Assembly (NCBI GenBank): GCA_965279065.1
Contig: OZ257134.1
Span: 2,480,001 to 2,544,000, forward strand
Source: JAKAXS01 sp965279065
GTDB taxonomy: Bacteria; Pseudomonadota; Alphaproteobacteria; Rhizobiales; Hyphomicrobiaceae
DNA length: 64,000 nucleotides
Reading direction: 5' to 3'
The notes beneath the pieces were generated by a model. That model was not told the origin of the DNA. It worked only from the letters and a program-made list of their open reading frames with translations, and ran no database searches. Shown one piece after another: positions 42,723 through 51,008 of the stretch. Each line of letters begins with the position of its first letter. Positions within the stretch are counted from its first letter, which is position 1. Made by a program: the position numbers and the translations under genes.

Positions 42723-43929
42723 AGTGCCACCGAACATGGTGGTCCCGGTTCAGACTGCATTTCAACGCGCCGAAACAGCCGTCGCGCGTGCTCAATCCGG
42801 GAATCCAGGCTGGCGGCCCCCGCCCGAGATTTCGCATGCTGCAAGCACGCCGCAACAATTGATCGCCTACGCCAACCGCGTCGAGAATCGTGCCAACACC
42901 GAGATCACTCGCCAAATCGGCAACAATGGCGGACCACCGCTGGACGAGTCACGCGCCCCGCAAGCGGGTCGACGTTCATTCAATTCAGATCCCATTCGCA
43001 GACAAGTCGGACTGCCAGAACTCGGCGGCCGTGCCGCATTGTCGAAAAGCGAAGGCACCGTTGCCGCGGCAAGAATTGATGGCACAATTTACGTAGGAGT
43101 GAACTCACAAGCACCAAGTTACTCCGAAGTCGACCGAGCTGACGCAAACTACTTTCGTGACCAGTTGATCGAGCGCTATCCGGACGTCATGAAGACGGAA
43201 AATCGTGGTCACAAACCCAATGACTTTGTCTATCATGCCGAGGCTACGCTGCTATTGCGAGCGTGGCGCCAAAATGGGGGATCCCTACTAGGGAAGACCT
43301 TCATCGTAAAAACTGACAGAGAAGTCTGCCCAAAGTTGCCGCGATGGATTACCCCTTTTGGGAAAGCAATTGGGCAATCCAACTGTACGTTTCATTTCGC
43401 CATCGGGGCAACTCCTGACGATCAGAAACGGCCTTGGAAAAAGAGGTCAAAAATGAAGAAAGAAACATATTTCCATGAATACTATGGCCCAGGATGGCCC
43501 AGCACCTCCTATCTGAGACCTTTCTTCCTGTCACCACCAGGTCAAGAATGGTTTTATAAGTGGGGGAATGATTCCGCCGGCCTCTATTTGTATGGAGACG
43601 ACAAGGAGCGACATATCGGCAGCCATCCCGAGGACGTAATTCTCAGTATGACGGGAAACCCTGAGCATGGCGTAACGCTCGATTACAGAAAGGGCGGCGG
43701 CGTCAGCTATTTGTCAAAGGGCGATCTTTCTCGCCTGTTGGAACACGTCGACTCCCTTCACGGCACGCCCATGTCAATTGGGCTGTTCGTTCCATTCAGG
43801 ACAGCATGGCTCGCTGTCCAGGAGTTCATGGAAACCAATGGGCAGCTTCCCAAGAGCATCGAGTGGGTGAAAGACAACGAACTTCCTGAAGGGACCTTTC
43901 CTGATCCCGAAGCGCTCTACCCCGCCTAA
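42514..43929 (+). CDS. Polymorphic toxin: deaminase-like module in frame with Imm1-like immunity module
   Basis: 471 aa from GTG 42514. Residues 14-28, QPRVPKEQVGGGRWT, resemble the QPRVPAG..GGQWT segment found in many rhizobial toxin-like proteins. A low-complexity Gly/Pro spacer and IGNNGGPPLDE (135-145) follow. Residues about 170-300 are deaminase-like: a strand pair (GTVAAARIDGTIYVG), HAE at 241-243 and a Cys at 272 (VCPK). The second Cys of the usual CxxC is Leu275, so activity is doubtful. Residues 314-471 resemble an Imm1 immunity protein (LFVPFRTAWLAVQEFMETNG...SIEW). No stop separates the modules. DNA here drops in GC (24 of 60 G/C at 43441-43500), a sign of transfer. Confidence 0.55.
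   Translation: MAEAVKFNPNWANQPRVPKEQVGGGRWTRPGGGGAAGNLHLTGGRGRGLGGQQPPRGPNGPYRLRPGKVEVPPNMVVPVQTAFQRAETAVARAQSGNPGWRPPPEISHAASTPQQLIAYANRVENRANTEITRQIGNNGGPPLDESRAPQAGRRSFNSDPIRRQVGLPELGGRAALSKSEGTVAAARIDGTIYVGVNSQAPSYSEVDRADANYFRDQLIERYPDVMKTENRGHKPNDFVYHAEATLLLRAWRQNGGSLLGKTFIVKTDREVCPKLPRWITPFGKAIGQSNCTFHFAIGATPDDQKRPWKKRSKMKKETYFHEYYGPGWPSTSYLRPFFLSPPGQEWFYKWGNDSAGLYLYGDDKERHIGSHPEDVILSMTGNPEHGVTLDYRKGGGVSYLSKGDLSRLLEHVDSLHGTPMSIGLFVPFRTAWLAVQEFMETNGQLPKSIEWVKDNELPEGTFPDPEALYPA
43442..43446 (+). promoter_or_regulatory. Internal Shine-Dalgarno before the Imm1-like module
   Basis: AGAGG at 43442-43446, followed 6 bases later by ATG 43453, lies inside the long open frame exactly at the boundary of the toxin and immunity modules. 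It suggests that the immunity protein is also made separately. Confidence 0.5.
43453..43929 (+). CDS. Imm1-like immunity protein (internal start within the toxin frame)
   Basis: 158 aa from ATG 43453, preceded by its own ribosome-binding site. The C-terminal half fits Imm1: GVTLDYRKGGGVSYLSKGDL, then IGLFVPFRTAWLAVQEFMETN and LPKSIEWVKDNE. Imm1 proteins, as I recall, usually lie immediately after deaminase-domain toxins and neutralise them by direct binding. Here it shares the toxin reading frame, so both a fused and a free form could be made. An identical frame is claimed by the entry at 42514. Confidence 0.5.
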   Translation: MKKETYFHEYYGPGWPSTSYLRPFFLSPPGQEWFYKWGNDSAGLYLYGDDKERHIGSHPEDVILSMTGNPEHGVTLDYRKGGGVSYLSKGDLSRLLEHVDSLHGTPMSIGLFVPFRTAWLAVQEFMETNGQLPKSIEWVKDNELPEGTFPDPEALYPA

Positions 43930-44011
43930 ACACCGATGCAGCAACATCACAGGCACGCCACGACGCGTGTGCTAGAAGGGGCCACCTGAAGCCGCACCAG
44001 GACCTGAGCCC

Positions 44012-45406
44012 GTGACAGACGCCACATTCGCCGCCCCCTCCGCCGCCAGCTTGCCCGTCACCCGGGCGCCGCTGCGGGCGCGCCTCTCCTGGGTGATGTT
44101 CGACTGGTCGGTTCAGCCCTTCTACACCCTGGTGCTGACGTTCCTGTTCGCGCCCTACTTCGCCAATGCCGTCGCCTCCAGTGGCGCCGAGGGCCAGAAG
44201 CTTTGGGGCTATGCCGCCGCCGCAGCCGGCCTGCTCATTGCCATCGGCTCGCCCATGCTTGGCGCCATGGCTGACGGCGGCAGCCGCCGCAAACCCTGGA
44301 TCGCCCTGTTCTCTCTGATTTTCATCGGCGCGGTCTCGGCCTTGTGGCTCGCGGTCCCCGGCGCCTCCTTCAACACCATCCTGCTGGTGTTGGCCGCGTT
44401 CGTCGTCGCCATGGTGGCAATCGAGTTCGCCACCGTCTTCACCAATGCCATGATGCCCGGGCTCGCCCCCAGCGAAGAATTGGGTCGCCTGTCCGGTCTG
44501 GGCTATGCCGTGGGCTACGCCGGCGGCCTCGTCAGCCTTGCCGTCATGATGGTGTGGCTGATCGCCGAGCCCACCACCGGCAAGACCATCGCCGGCCTGA
44601 CGCCCCCGATCCCGCTGAACGCCGCCGCACGTGAAGGCGAGCGCCTGATCGGTGCCTTTTCTGCCTTGTGGTTCATCGTCTTCATGATCCCCTTCTTCCT
44701 GTTCGTGCCCGATCGCAAGCCCGTAGGCGGCAGGGCGCACGGCACGCCGCTTTCGGAGCTGTGGAGCACCGTCAAGTCGCTCCCGAGCCATCCCTCCATG
44801 CTGCTCTTTCTGGTCGCCCGGATGCTCTATGCCGACGCGCTTGCCGCCATCTTCACCTTTGGCGGCATCTACGGCACCAGCCTCTTCAACTGGTCGCAGA
44901 CCGAGCTTGGCATCTTCGGCATCGCCATCATTTCCATCGGCGTGCTCGGCGCCCTGATCGGCGGCCGGCTCGACGACAAGCTCGGCTCCAAAACCGTGAT
45001 TGTCGGTGGTCTGATCCTGCTCATCATCGCGCTCGCGGGTATCCTCTCCGTTGATCGCACGCATGTGCTCTACACGATCGAGGTCGCCCAGAAGGATCCA
45101 GCCGGCGGACACTTCTCGTCCGTGGGCGAATGGGTCTACATGGCCTTTGCCATTCTCGTCGGCATCGTTGCGGCCCCAATCCAGGCCGCCAGCCGCACAT
45201 TGCTGGCAAGGCTCGCCCCGCCCGACAAGGTGACGCAATTTTTCGGCCTGTTCGCATTCTCCGGCAAGGCGACGGCCTTCCTGGCGCCGCTGCTCGTCGC
45301 CTGGGTGATCGGCATGTCCGGCGATCAACGCCTGGGCATGGCCTCGATCACCGTATTCCTTGTGATTGGCATGGTGCTGATGCTACCCGTGCGCACGCGG
45401 CGATAA
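44012..45406 (+). CDS. MFS transporter, UMF1 (Atg22-like) family
   Basis: 464 aa, GTG start with AGGA upstream. About 12 membrane segments. The first segment WVMFDWSVQPFYTLVLTFLFAPYF is the UMF1 variant of the family's opening; IGSPMLGAMADGGSRRKPW is the MFS loop 2-3 motif. The family includes vacuolar amino acid exporters in fungi; bacterial substrates are mostly unknown. It starts 83 bases after the toxin locus and is not obviously linked to it. Confidence 0.88.
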   Translation: MTDATFAAPSAASLPVTRAPLRARLSWVMFDWSVQPFYTLVLTFLFAPYFANAVASSGAEGQKLWGYAAAAAGLLIAIGSPMLGAMADGGSRRKPWIALFSLIFIGAVSALWLAVPGASFNTILLVLAAFVVAMVAIEFATVFTNAMMPGLAPSEELGRLSGLGYAVGYAGGLVSLAVMMVWLIAEPTTGKTIAGLTPPIPLNAAAREGERLIGAFSALWFIVFMIPFFLFVPDRKPVGGRAHGTPLSELWSTVKSLPSHPSMLLFLVARMLYADALAAIFTFGGIYGTSLFNWSQTELGIFGIAIISIGVLGALIGGRLDDKLGSKTVIVGGLILLIIALAGILSVDRTHVLYTIEVAQKDPAGGHFSSVGEWVYMAFAILVGIVAAPIQAASRTLLARLAPPDKVTQFFGLFAFSGKATAFLAPLLVAWVIGMSGDQRLGMASITVFLVIGMVLMLPVRTRR

Positions 45407-45525
45407 ATCTCGCGGTTTCTGCCCCGCGAATGCCATACGAATTCGCCAAGCTGCCACAATCGCCGCGCAAACCGGCATGAGAGTTGAAAGCGAGCCGCCG
45501 GCCGGCTCCGCTGCGGGGATCATCG

Positions 45526-46485
45526 ATGCCGATCAAGAATACCTTCGCGATCATGAACACCAAGGGCGGCGTCGGCAAATCGACGCTCGTTCTGGCCTTG
45601 GCCGAGACGCTGGCCGTACATCACGGCAAAAACGTGCTCGTCATCGATAGCGACGCCCAGTCTAGCGTCTCCAGCATGCTGATGACGGTGTCGAACCTCT
45701 ATCAATTGCAGAACGACGGCCTCACCCTGGTGGACTATCTTGTCGCCAAGGTCCTGCAGAACACCACGTCCGACCTGCGCCGCTTCGTCGTGCGTGACGT
45801 GTCCGACGTCGACGACGTCAACTCCATCTTCCTCATCCCCAGCGACATGCAGCTCACGCTGTTCGAGCGGGAAGTCTCGCGTGAAAGCCGCCACGGCCGC
45901 CTGCGCGTCGTCATCCGCGAATTGCTGGACGAAGTCCGCGACGTCTTCGATATCATCCTCATCGACTGCCCGCCCGGCCTCTCCGTGCTGACGGAGAGCT
46001 GGCTGCGCGAGGCCGACTTCCACGTCGCCCCCACCAAGGCCGACTATGTTTCCGTCTGCGGCCTGGAAGTCTTCCGCCGCTTCAAGCAGCTCAACCCCGA
46101 GATGGGCTTTGCCACGAACCTCGGCGTCATCGTCAACATGAAGGACATGGCCTCGCCCACCGAGGACGAGTACCACACGTGGCTGCGCGACAACGCCGAG
46201 AACCGCTGCTTCAAGCAGGCGATCCCCCGTATTCACGCGCTGCAGGATGCAGCTCGATTCCAGCCGGAACAGCGCTCCTATCTCGCGAAGTACCCCGGTC
46301 GTATCGGGGAAGCCATGCGCGCGCTCGTGCTGGAGTTTCTCGATCGCGTGGCCGAACCGGCATCCGCTGCAGCGCCCGCTCCGCCTGTCCCGGCGCCCGT
46401 CGAGCCGAGCTATCCGGCCGTCTCGCATGACGAAGACGATGCCGACGCCGGCGAGGAAGGCCGCAAGACGACCAGCGCTGCTTGA
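45526..46485 (+). CDS. ParA-family ATPase
   Basis: 319 aa from ATG 45526 with GGGGA upstream; a TTG further up is doubtful. Deviant Walker A KGGVGKST (13-20), Walker A' VLVIDSDAQSSVSSM, Walker B IILIDCPPGLS. There is no parB gene next to it, so it is probably an orphan ParA that positions some cellular cargo rather than a plasmid partition protein. The C-terminal ~40 residues are Pro/Ala/Glu-rich. A terminator follows. Confidence 0.9.
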   Translation: MPIKNTFAIMNTKGGVGKSTLVLALAETLAVHHGKNVLVIDSDAQSSVSSMLMTVSNLYQLQNDGLTLVDYLVAKVLQNTTSDLRRFVVRDVSDVDDVNSIFLIPSDMQLTLFEREVSRESRHGRLRVVIRELLDEVRDVFDIILIDCPPGLSVLTESWLREADFHVAPTKADYVSVCGLEVFRRFKQLNPEMGFATNLGVIVNMKDMASPTEDEYHTWLRDNAENRCFKQAIPRIHALQDAARFQPEQRSYLAKYPGRIGEAMRALVLEFLDRVAEPASAAAPAPPVPAPVEPSYPAVSHDEDDADAGEEGRKTTSAA

Positions 46486-46508
46486 TCGACAAGACCTGCC
46501 ACGACAAA

Positions 46509-46538
46509 CGGCCCCGCTCGATCGAACGGGGCCGCTTT
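46509..46538 (+). terminator. Terminator after parA-like gene
   Basis: CGGCCCCG / CGGGGCCG stem with an inner CTCGATCGAA loop, then CTTTT, between convergent genes. The same CGATCG loop occurs in the porin terminator. Confidence 0.85.
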
Positions 46539-46549
46539 TGACTGCTCAC

Positions 46550-46990
46550 TTAGCTCGGCTGTGGTGCACCGGTATCCGGAACCGTGCCCGTGTCGCCCTT
46601 GCGACGGTCCGACATGAACTGGTCGAATTCCGACCGGTCCTTCGCCATCCGCAACCGCTCTAGAAAATCGCGGAATTCGCGGCTTTCATCCTCGAGACGA
46701 TTGAGCGTCGCCTCGCGGTACTCGTCGAATGCGCGGTTGCCGCTGGACCAGGACCGTTGCGGTCCGCCCCAGCCACGACCGCGGCCACCGCCGTGACGTT
46801 CCCATTTGTCTGCCATCCGCGCCTGCCAGCGCGACATCCCGCCATGCCGTCCACAATTCATTCGTCCGCTCCATAGCATATAGGCCAGGACCGAGAGCCC
46901 GATGGGCCAGAACACGATAAATCCCAGCACCATCAGTGCGATCCAGGCAGGTCTGCCAAAATCGTCGATCCTCGCGACCATCTGGTCCAT
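46550..46990 (-). CDS. DUF2852 membrane protein
   Basis: 146 aa; ATG 46990 with GAGGA upstream. A hydrophobic segment (PAWIALMVLGFIVFWPIGLSVLAYMLWSG) is followed by a Gly/Arg/Trp-rich stretch and a charged helix with RLEDESREFRDFLERLRMAKDRSEFDQFM, all typical of the Rhizobiales DUF2852 family, of unknown function. A 25-bp palindrome lies 17 bases upstream of the start, and a TetR gene is upstream on the same strand. Confidence 0.87.
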   Translation of the reverse strand: MDQMVARIDDFGRPAWIALMVLGFIVFWPIGLSVLAYMLWSGRMNCGRHGGMSRWQARMADKWERHGGGRGRGWGGPQRSWSSGNRAFDEYREATLNRLEDESREFRDFLERLRMAKDRSEFDQFMSDRRKGDTGTVPDTGAPQPS

Positions 46991-47006
46991 GTTGGTTCCT
47001 CACTTA

Positions 47007-47031
47007 ATGTGAATGTAATGAACATTCACAT
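47007..47031. promoter_or_regulatory. Probable TetR operator: ATGTGAATGT-N5-ACATTCACAT
   Basis: A perfect 10-bp inverted repeat with a 5-base spacer, between the TetR gene's stop (47114) and the DUF2852 start (46990). TGAATG...CATTCA-type palindromes are frequent TetR sites. Location suits repression of DUF2852. Confidence 0.6.
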
Positions 47032-47113
47032 AGCTGGAGCTAAAGACGCCGCCCGTCAAGAGCCGGGCTCGAAAAATTGTGAGTCGGCCGTCGCCGAGCC
47101 CGAGACGGTGCGA

Positions 47114-47767
47114 TCAGTTAGATGGGGAGGCGTTCGGCACACCCAAGCCCCCGAGATAGACGAGCACCGCCGCTTCCAGCAGTTCTTCAGGCCGCATCGG
47201 GATCGGCCGCCGCGCGCGGTCGCCGCGTGCAAACAGCGACGCGATACCGTGCGTCACCGACCAGATATGCAGAGCCATCATCATCACCGGCGGCCGCCGC
47301 TCGGCCGGCAAGGTCGCGATCAACGCCGCGCACGCGTCCCGCAACACCGAAAACGCCCGGTCGCCTTCAGCCCGCAGCTCAGGATAATCGGCAATCGGCA
47401 ACCCGGCCTCGAACATCGCCGAAAAGTACGCCGGCTCCTTGCGCGCGAAGTCGAGGTACGCCTGCCCCACGCGATCGAAGGCGACGCGCGCAGCTGGCTT
47501 TCCGCCATTCCACGCCTTGTCGAGCGCTTGCGCGAACAGCGCAAACCCCTGGCGCGCAACCTCGGCGACGAGCGCATCCCGATCGCGGAAATGTCGGTAT
47601 GGCGCCGCCGGAGAAACGCCCGCCGCCCGCGCCGCCTCTGCAAAGCTGAAGCCGGCCGATCCCTTCTCCAAAATGAGATCGAGCGCGGCCTTGATCAGCG
47701 CCTCGCGCAGGTTGCCGTGATGATAGCCGCGCCGCCCGCCGGGCCCGTCGCTCTTGTGCCAGCTCAT
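47114..47767 (-). CDS. TetR/AcrR-family regulator (WHG-domain type)
   Basis: 217 aa. The N-terminal HTH is complete: YHHGNLREALIKAALDLILEKGSAGFSFAEAARAAGVSPAAPYRHF. The C-terminal domain has the WSVTHGIASLF segment typical of the WHG subgroup. It is a dimeric repressor of unknown ligand. Downstream on the same strand are a 25-bp palindrome and the DUF2852 gene, its likely target. Confidence 0.92.
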   Translation of the reverse strand: MSWHKSDGPGGRRGYHHGNLREALIKAALDLILEKGSAGFSFAEAARAAGVSPAAPYRHFRDRDALVAEVARQGFALFAQALDKAWNGGKPAARVAFDRVGQAYLDFARKEPAYFSAMFEAGLPIADYPELRAEGDRAFSVLRDACAALIATLPAERRPPVMMMALHIWSVTHGIASLFARGDRARRPIPMRPEELLEAAVLVYLGGLGVPNASPSN

Positions 47768-47861
47768 GGCATGCTTCTATCGCAAAAGCCTGTGCCGCGT
47801 CAGAGGCCGCAGCAAGCGGACCTGAACGCACGATCGAGTTGTCTATGGAAGAGAATTTTTC

Positions 47862-47936
47862 TGGAGCGGGCGATGAGATTCGAACTCACGACCCTCACGT
47901 TGGCAACGTGATGCTCTACCCCTGAGCTACGCCCGC
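47862..47936 (-). tRNA. tRNA-Gly (anticodon GCC)
   Basis: Minus-strand sequence GCGGGCGTAGCTCAGGGGT... with D-arm, anticodon stem ATCACG/CGTGA around loop TTGCCAA (anticodon GCC), T-arm GTGAGTTCGAATCTCAT, and 7-bp acceptor stem GCGGGCG/CGCCCGC. CCA is encoded. No integrase is nearby, so it is not an occupied attachment site. Confidence 0.95.
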
Positions 47937-48132
47937 ATCCGAGAAACGAGGGTCACGCACGGCCCGGGGGCCGCGCGGCCCCGTCTTATGACCCAACGCA
48001 TAGGCGATTGCAAGTCCCAACGTAAACGCGGCTAGCCCATTGATTCCACGAAGCCCGAAGCAAAAAACGGCACTTGCATCCGAATGCTGGTGGCCGCGCG
48101 CCGCCGATCCACGGAGGGGTTGACGGGTTCGG

Positions 48133-49473
48133 GTGCTTTGCAACATGGTGCCGCGCTGCACTGCCCATTCGGCAGCCGGATCACCCTTCGTGTTCGACCT
48201 GATCGTCATCGTTGCCCTGATCGCCCTCAATGGCGTTTTCGCCATGTCCGAATTGGCGGTCGTCTCCTCACGAAAGTCCCGCCTCAAGATGTTTGTCGAA
48301 GGCGGTCGCCGCGGCGCCGCCAGCGCGCTGGCCCTGGCCGAAGATCCCGGCCGTTTCCTATCGACCGTGCAGATCGGCATCACCCTGATCGGCATCGTCG
48401 CCGGTGCCTACTCCGGCACGGTCTTCGGCGACGCCCTGTCGGAACGCCTGATGGCCACTGGCATGACCGAGAAAGTTGCTGATCCGCTCGGCTACGGCAT
48501 CGTCATCGCCGCGATCACGTACCTCTCGCTGGTCATCGGCGAACTCGTGCCAAAGCAGATTGCTCTGCGCAACGCCGAGGCCATCGCCTGCTTCGTCGCG
48601 CCGCCGATGGCCGTTGTCTCGAAAGTCGCCCGCCCGTTCGTGACCCTGCTGGATTCCTCGACCAAGGCAATCTTCCGTCTGTTGGGTCTCTCTCTGCAAT
48701 CGGACCAGTCCGTCACCGAAGAAGAGATCAAGACGCTGATCGCCGAGGCCGAAACCGCCGGCGTTCTCGAAAAGGACGAGCAGCGCATGCTCGTCGGCGT
48801 CCTTCGTCTTGCCGATCGCCCCGTTAAGGGCGTGATGACGCCGCGCACCGAAGTCGCCTGGCTCAACATTTCCGCAAGCGACGACGAAATCCGCCGCATT
48901 CTCACGGACACGGCACACTCGCTGATCCCGGTCGCGGAAGGCACCGTCGATACCATGGTCGGCGTGGTCCAGGCGCGAGCGCTGCTCGCCTCCGTCCTGC
49001 GCGGTGAGCCCCTGAACGTCAGCGCCCACATCAAGAAGCCGCTGATCATTCCCGATACCATGGACGCCCTCGATGCCATGACGGCGTTGCGCGACGCCGA
49101 AGTCAAGATGGCCCTGGTCCACGACGAATACGGCCACTTCGAAGGTCTCGTCACGCCCGCCGACATCCTTGAGACGCTGACCGGCATGGCGACGGATGTC
49201 GAGACACTAGATCCCAAGTCGGTACTGCGCAGCGACGGCTCGCACATCCTGTCGGGATGGATGCCGGCCGACGAGATGGCCGATCTGCTCAAGATCCCGC
49301 TGCCGGCTCAGCGCGACTATCAGACGGTCGCGGGCTTCGTGCTGGCGGTCATGCAGCACCTGCCCCGCATCGGCGAGAAATGCCAGGCCAACGGCTGGGA
49401 GTTCGAGATCCTCGACCTCGACGCGCGCCGCATCGACAAGATCCTCGCAACGCGCCTGGACAAGGCCGCATGA
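48133..49473 (+). CDS. CNNM/CorC-type membrane protein with CBS pair (hemolysin family)
   Basis: 446 aa as drawn; GTG 48190 (VFDLIVIVALIALNG...) may be the true start. DUF21 domain of about four helices (NGVFAMSELAVVSSRKSRLK; GELVPKQIALR), a CBS pair at about 210-345 (VMTPRTEVAWLNI; HDEYGHFEGLVTPADILE), and a C-terminal CorC_HlyC domain. Such proteins move or regulate divalent cations such as magnesium. The stop overlaps the next gene's start by 4 bases (ATGA), so they are co-translated. Confidence 0.9.
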   Translation: MLCNMVPRCTAHSAAGSPFVFDLIVIVALIALNGVFAMSELAVVSSRKSRLKMFVEGGRRGAASALALAEDPGRFLSTVQIGITLIGIVAGAYSGTVFGDALSERLMATGMTEKVADPLGYGIVIAAITYLSLVIGELVPKQIALRNAEAIACFVAPPMAVVSKVARPFVTLLDSSTKAIFRLLGLSLQSDQSVTEEEIKTLIAEAETAGVLEKDEQRMLVGVLRLADRPVKGVMTPRTEVAWLNISASDDEIRRILTDTAHSLIPVAEGTVDTMVGVVQARALLASVLRGEPLNVSAHIKKPLIIPDTMDALDAMTALRDAEVKMALVHDEYGHFEGLVTPADILETLTGMATDVETLDPKSVLRSDGSHILSGWMPADEMADLLKIPLPAQRDYQTVAGFVLAVMQHLPRIGEKCQANGWEFEILDLDARRIDKILATRLDKAA

Positions 49474-49994
49474 ACGACAATGCCGCCTTCAAACCGCTAA
49501 CGCGGGTGCAACTCTTCGCGCGTTTGAACGAACTGGGCATTGTCACGCGCACGGTGGAACATCCGCCGCTATTCACTGTGGCCCAAAGTGCTGAAGTCGA
49601 GCGACAATTGCCTGGCGGCCACACCAAAAACTTGTTTCTGAAAGATGCCAAGGCCAACCTCTACCTCGTTGTAGCTCTAACGACCACCTCTGTAGACTTG
49701 AAAACGTTGCCGCAAACCATCAGTTCTCACCGGTTGAGTTTTGGAAAACCCGATCTGCTGATGCAGGCACTAGGGGTACAGCCAGGCTCAGTCACGGCGT
49801 TCAGCGTTATCAATGACACGGCTCAGCGAGTTGCCGTCGTCGTCGATGCCGCCTTGATGGCGCACGACACGATCAACTGCCATCCGCTGGAAAACACGGC
49901 GACGACAAACATTGCGCGAGATGACCTTTTACGCTTCATTCGCGCCACCGGACACGAGCCGCGCATTGCCGTGCTCAATCGTACGACAGCTTGA
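49470..49994 (+). CDS. Prolyl-tRNA editing deacylase, ProXp/YbaK type
   Basis: 174 aa from ATG 49470 (ATGA overlap with the preceding stop). Marks: HPPLFTVAQSAEVERQLPGGHTKNLFLKD, containing the substrate-binding Lys of the INS superfamily, then SFGKPDLLMQALGVQPGSVT. It removes wrongly attached amino acids (most likely Ala) from tRNA-Pro in trans. The longer frame upstream belongs to the previous gene's shadow. Confidence 0.88.
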   Translation: MNDNAAFKPLTRVQLFARLNELGIVTRTVEHPPLFTVAQSAEVERQLPGGHTKNLFLKDAKANLYLVVALTTTSVDLKTLPQTISSHRLSFGKPDLLMQALGVQPGSVTAFSVINDTAQRVAVVVDAALMAHDTINCHPLENTATTNIARDDLLRFIRATGHEPRIAVLNRTTA

Positions 49995-50043
49995 ATTGCA
50001 CCGATCCAGATTTGCGATCGCGGGCGCCTAAGAGAGGCACGAC

Positions 50044-50961
50044 ATGGAATTCGGAACCGCGAAGGCCGCGGGTACACCAGCAGCAGGCGGCCTGGACATC
50101 ATCAAGGACGGCACGACGGCAAGTTTCGCCCGCGATGTCATCGAGGCTTCGCGCGACACCCTCGTCCTGGTCGACTTCTGGGCGCCTTGGTGCGGCCCCT
50201 GCAAGCAGCTGACGCCCATCCTCGAAAAGGTGGTGCAGAGTTACGCCGGCAAGGTTCGTCTCGTGAAGATCAACGCCGATGAGCATCCGGCCCTGACCAC
50301 CCAGCTGCGAATCCAGTCCTTGCCCACGGTCTATGCGTTTCGCGACGGCCGCCCCTTGGACGGCTTCATGGGCGCCCAGCCCGAAAGCGCCATTCGCCAG
50401 CTCATCGATCGCACCCTTGGTGAGGACGCCGAAGCCGACATCGCCGCCGTGCTCGCCGCCGCAGATCAGGCGCGCGAATCCGGCGACCTGCAGAGCGCCG
50501 CTGAGGCCTATGCGGCGATCTTGCAGGAAGACCAGCAGCACGCCGCCGCGCTGGCAGGACTGGCGCAATGCTACCTCGCCAGTGGCGACACGGAGCGCGC
50601 CGAGCAGATGATCGCGCTCGTGCCGCCGGAAAAGCGCGGCCTCGCTGCGGTCCAAAGCGTCAAGGCCGCCCTCGACCTGGCACAGCTGGCCGGCGAAGCC
50701 GACAACACCGCCGAACTGGCCCGCGCCGTCGACGCCAACCCGGCCGATCATCAATCGCGTTTCGATTTGGCCGTCGGCCTGGCCGCTCGCGGCAACAAGG
50801 TGGATGCGCTCAACCACTTGCTGGAGATTGTAAAACGCCAGCGCACGTGGAACGAGGAAGCAGCCCGCAAGCAGCTGGTGCAATTGTTCGACGCCTGGGG
50901 CCCGAAGGATCCCTTGACGCTTGAGGGGCGCCGCAGGCTATCTTCGATTCTGTTTTCATGA
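50044..50961 (+). CDS. CnoX-like thioredoxin with C-terminal TPR domain
   Basis: 305 aa. Thioredoxin fold at about 15-130 with active-site WAPWCGPCK (Cys50/Cys53), then TPR-like helices at 135-300. E. coli CnoX lost one active-site cysteine; this copy keeps CxxC, as known for Caulobacter CnoX, and so is redox-active. It protects proteins from oxidation and passes them to chaperones. Next gene starts 47 bases later. Confidence 0.9.
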   Translation: MEFGTAKAAGTPAAGGLDIIKDGTTASFARDVIEASRDTLVLVDFWAPWCGPCKQLTPILEKVVQSYAGKVRLVKINADEHPALTTQLRIQSLPTVYAFRDGRPLDGFMGAQPESAIRQLIDRTLGEDAEADIAAVLAAADQARESGDLQSAAEAYAAILQEDQQHAAALAGLAQCYLASGDTERAEQMIALVPPEKRGLAAVQSVKAALDLAQLAGEADNTAELARAVDANPADHQSRFDLAVGLAARGNKVDALNHLLEIVKRQRTWNEEAARKQLVQLFDAWGPKDPLTLEGRRRLSSILFS

Positions 50962-51008
50962 TCCACGACGCTTATTTGCATTTCAGCCCGCTGTAGCGAG
51001 GTAACCGC

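Noticed and set aside
43826..45328. 500-codon minus-strand ORF
   Set aside because: Antisense to the UMF1 transporter; Gly/Glu/Gln/Arg-rich shadow, partly overlapping the toxin 3' end.
45526..46485. Plasmid or phage partition locus
   Set aside because: A ParA-like ATPase is present but no ParB gene or centromere-like repeats adjoin, and the neighbours are chromosomal housekeeping genes.
47862..47936. tRNA-Gly as an integrated-element attachment site
   Set aside because: No integrase or direct repeat of the tRNA end was seen on either side.
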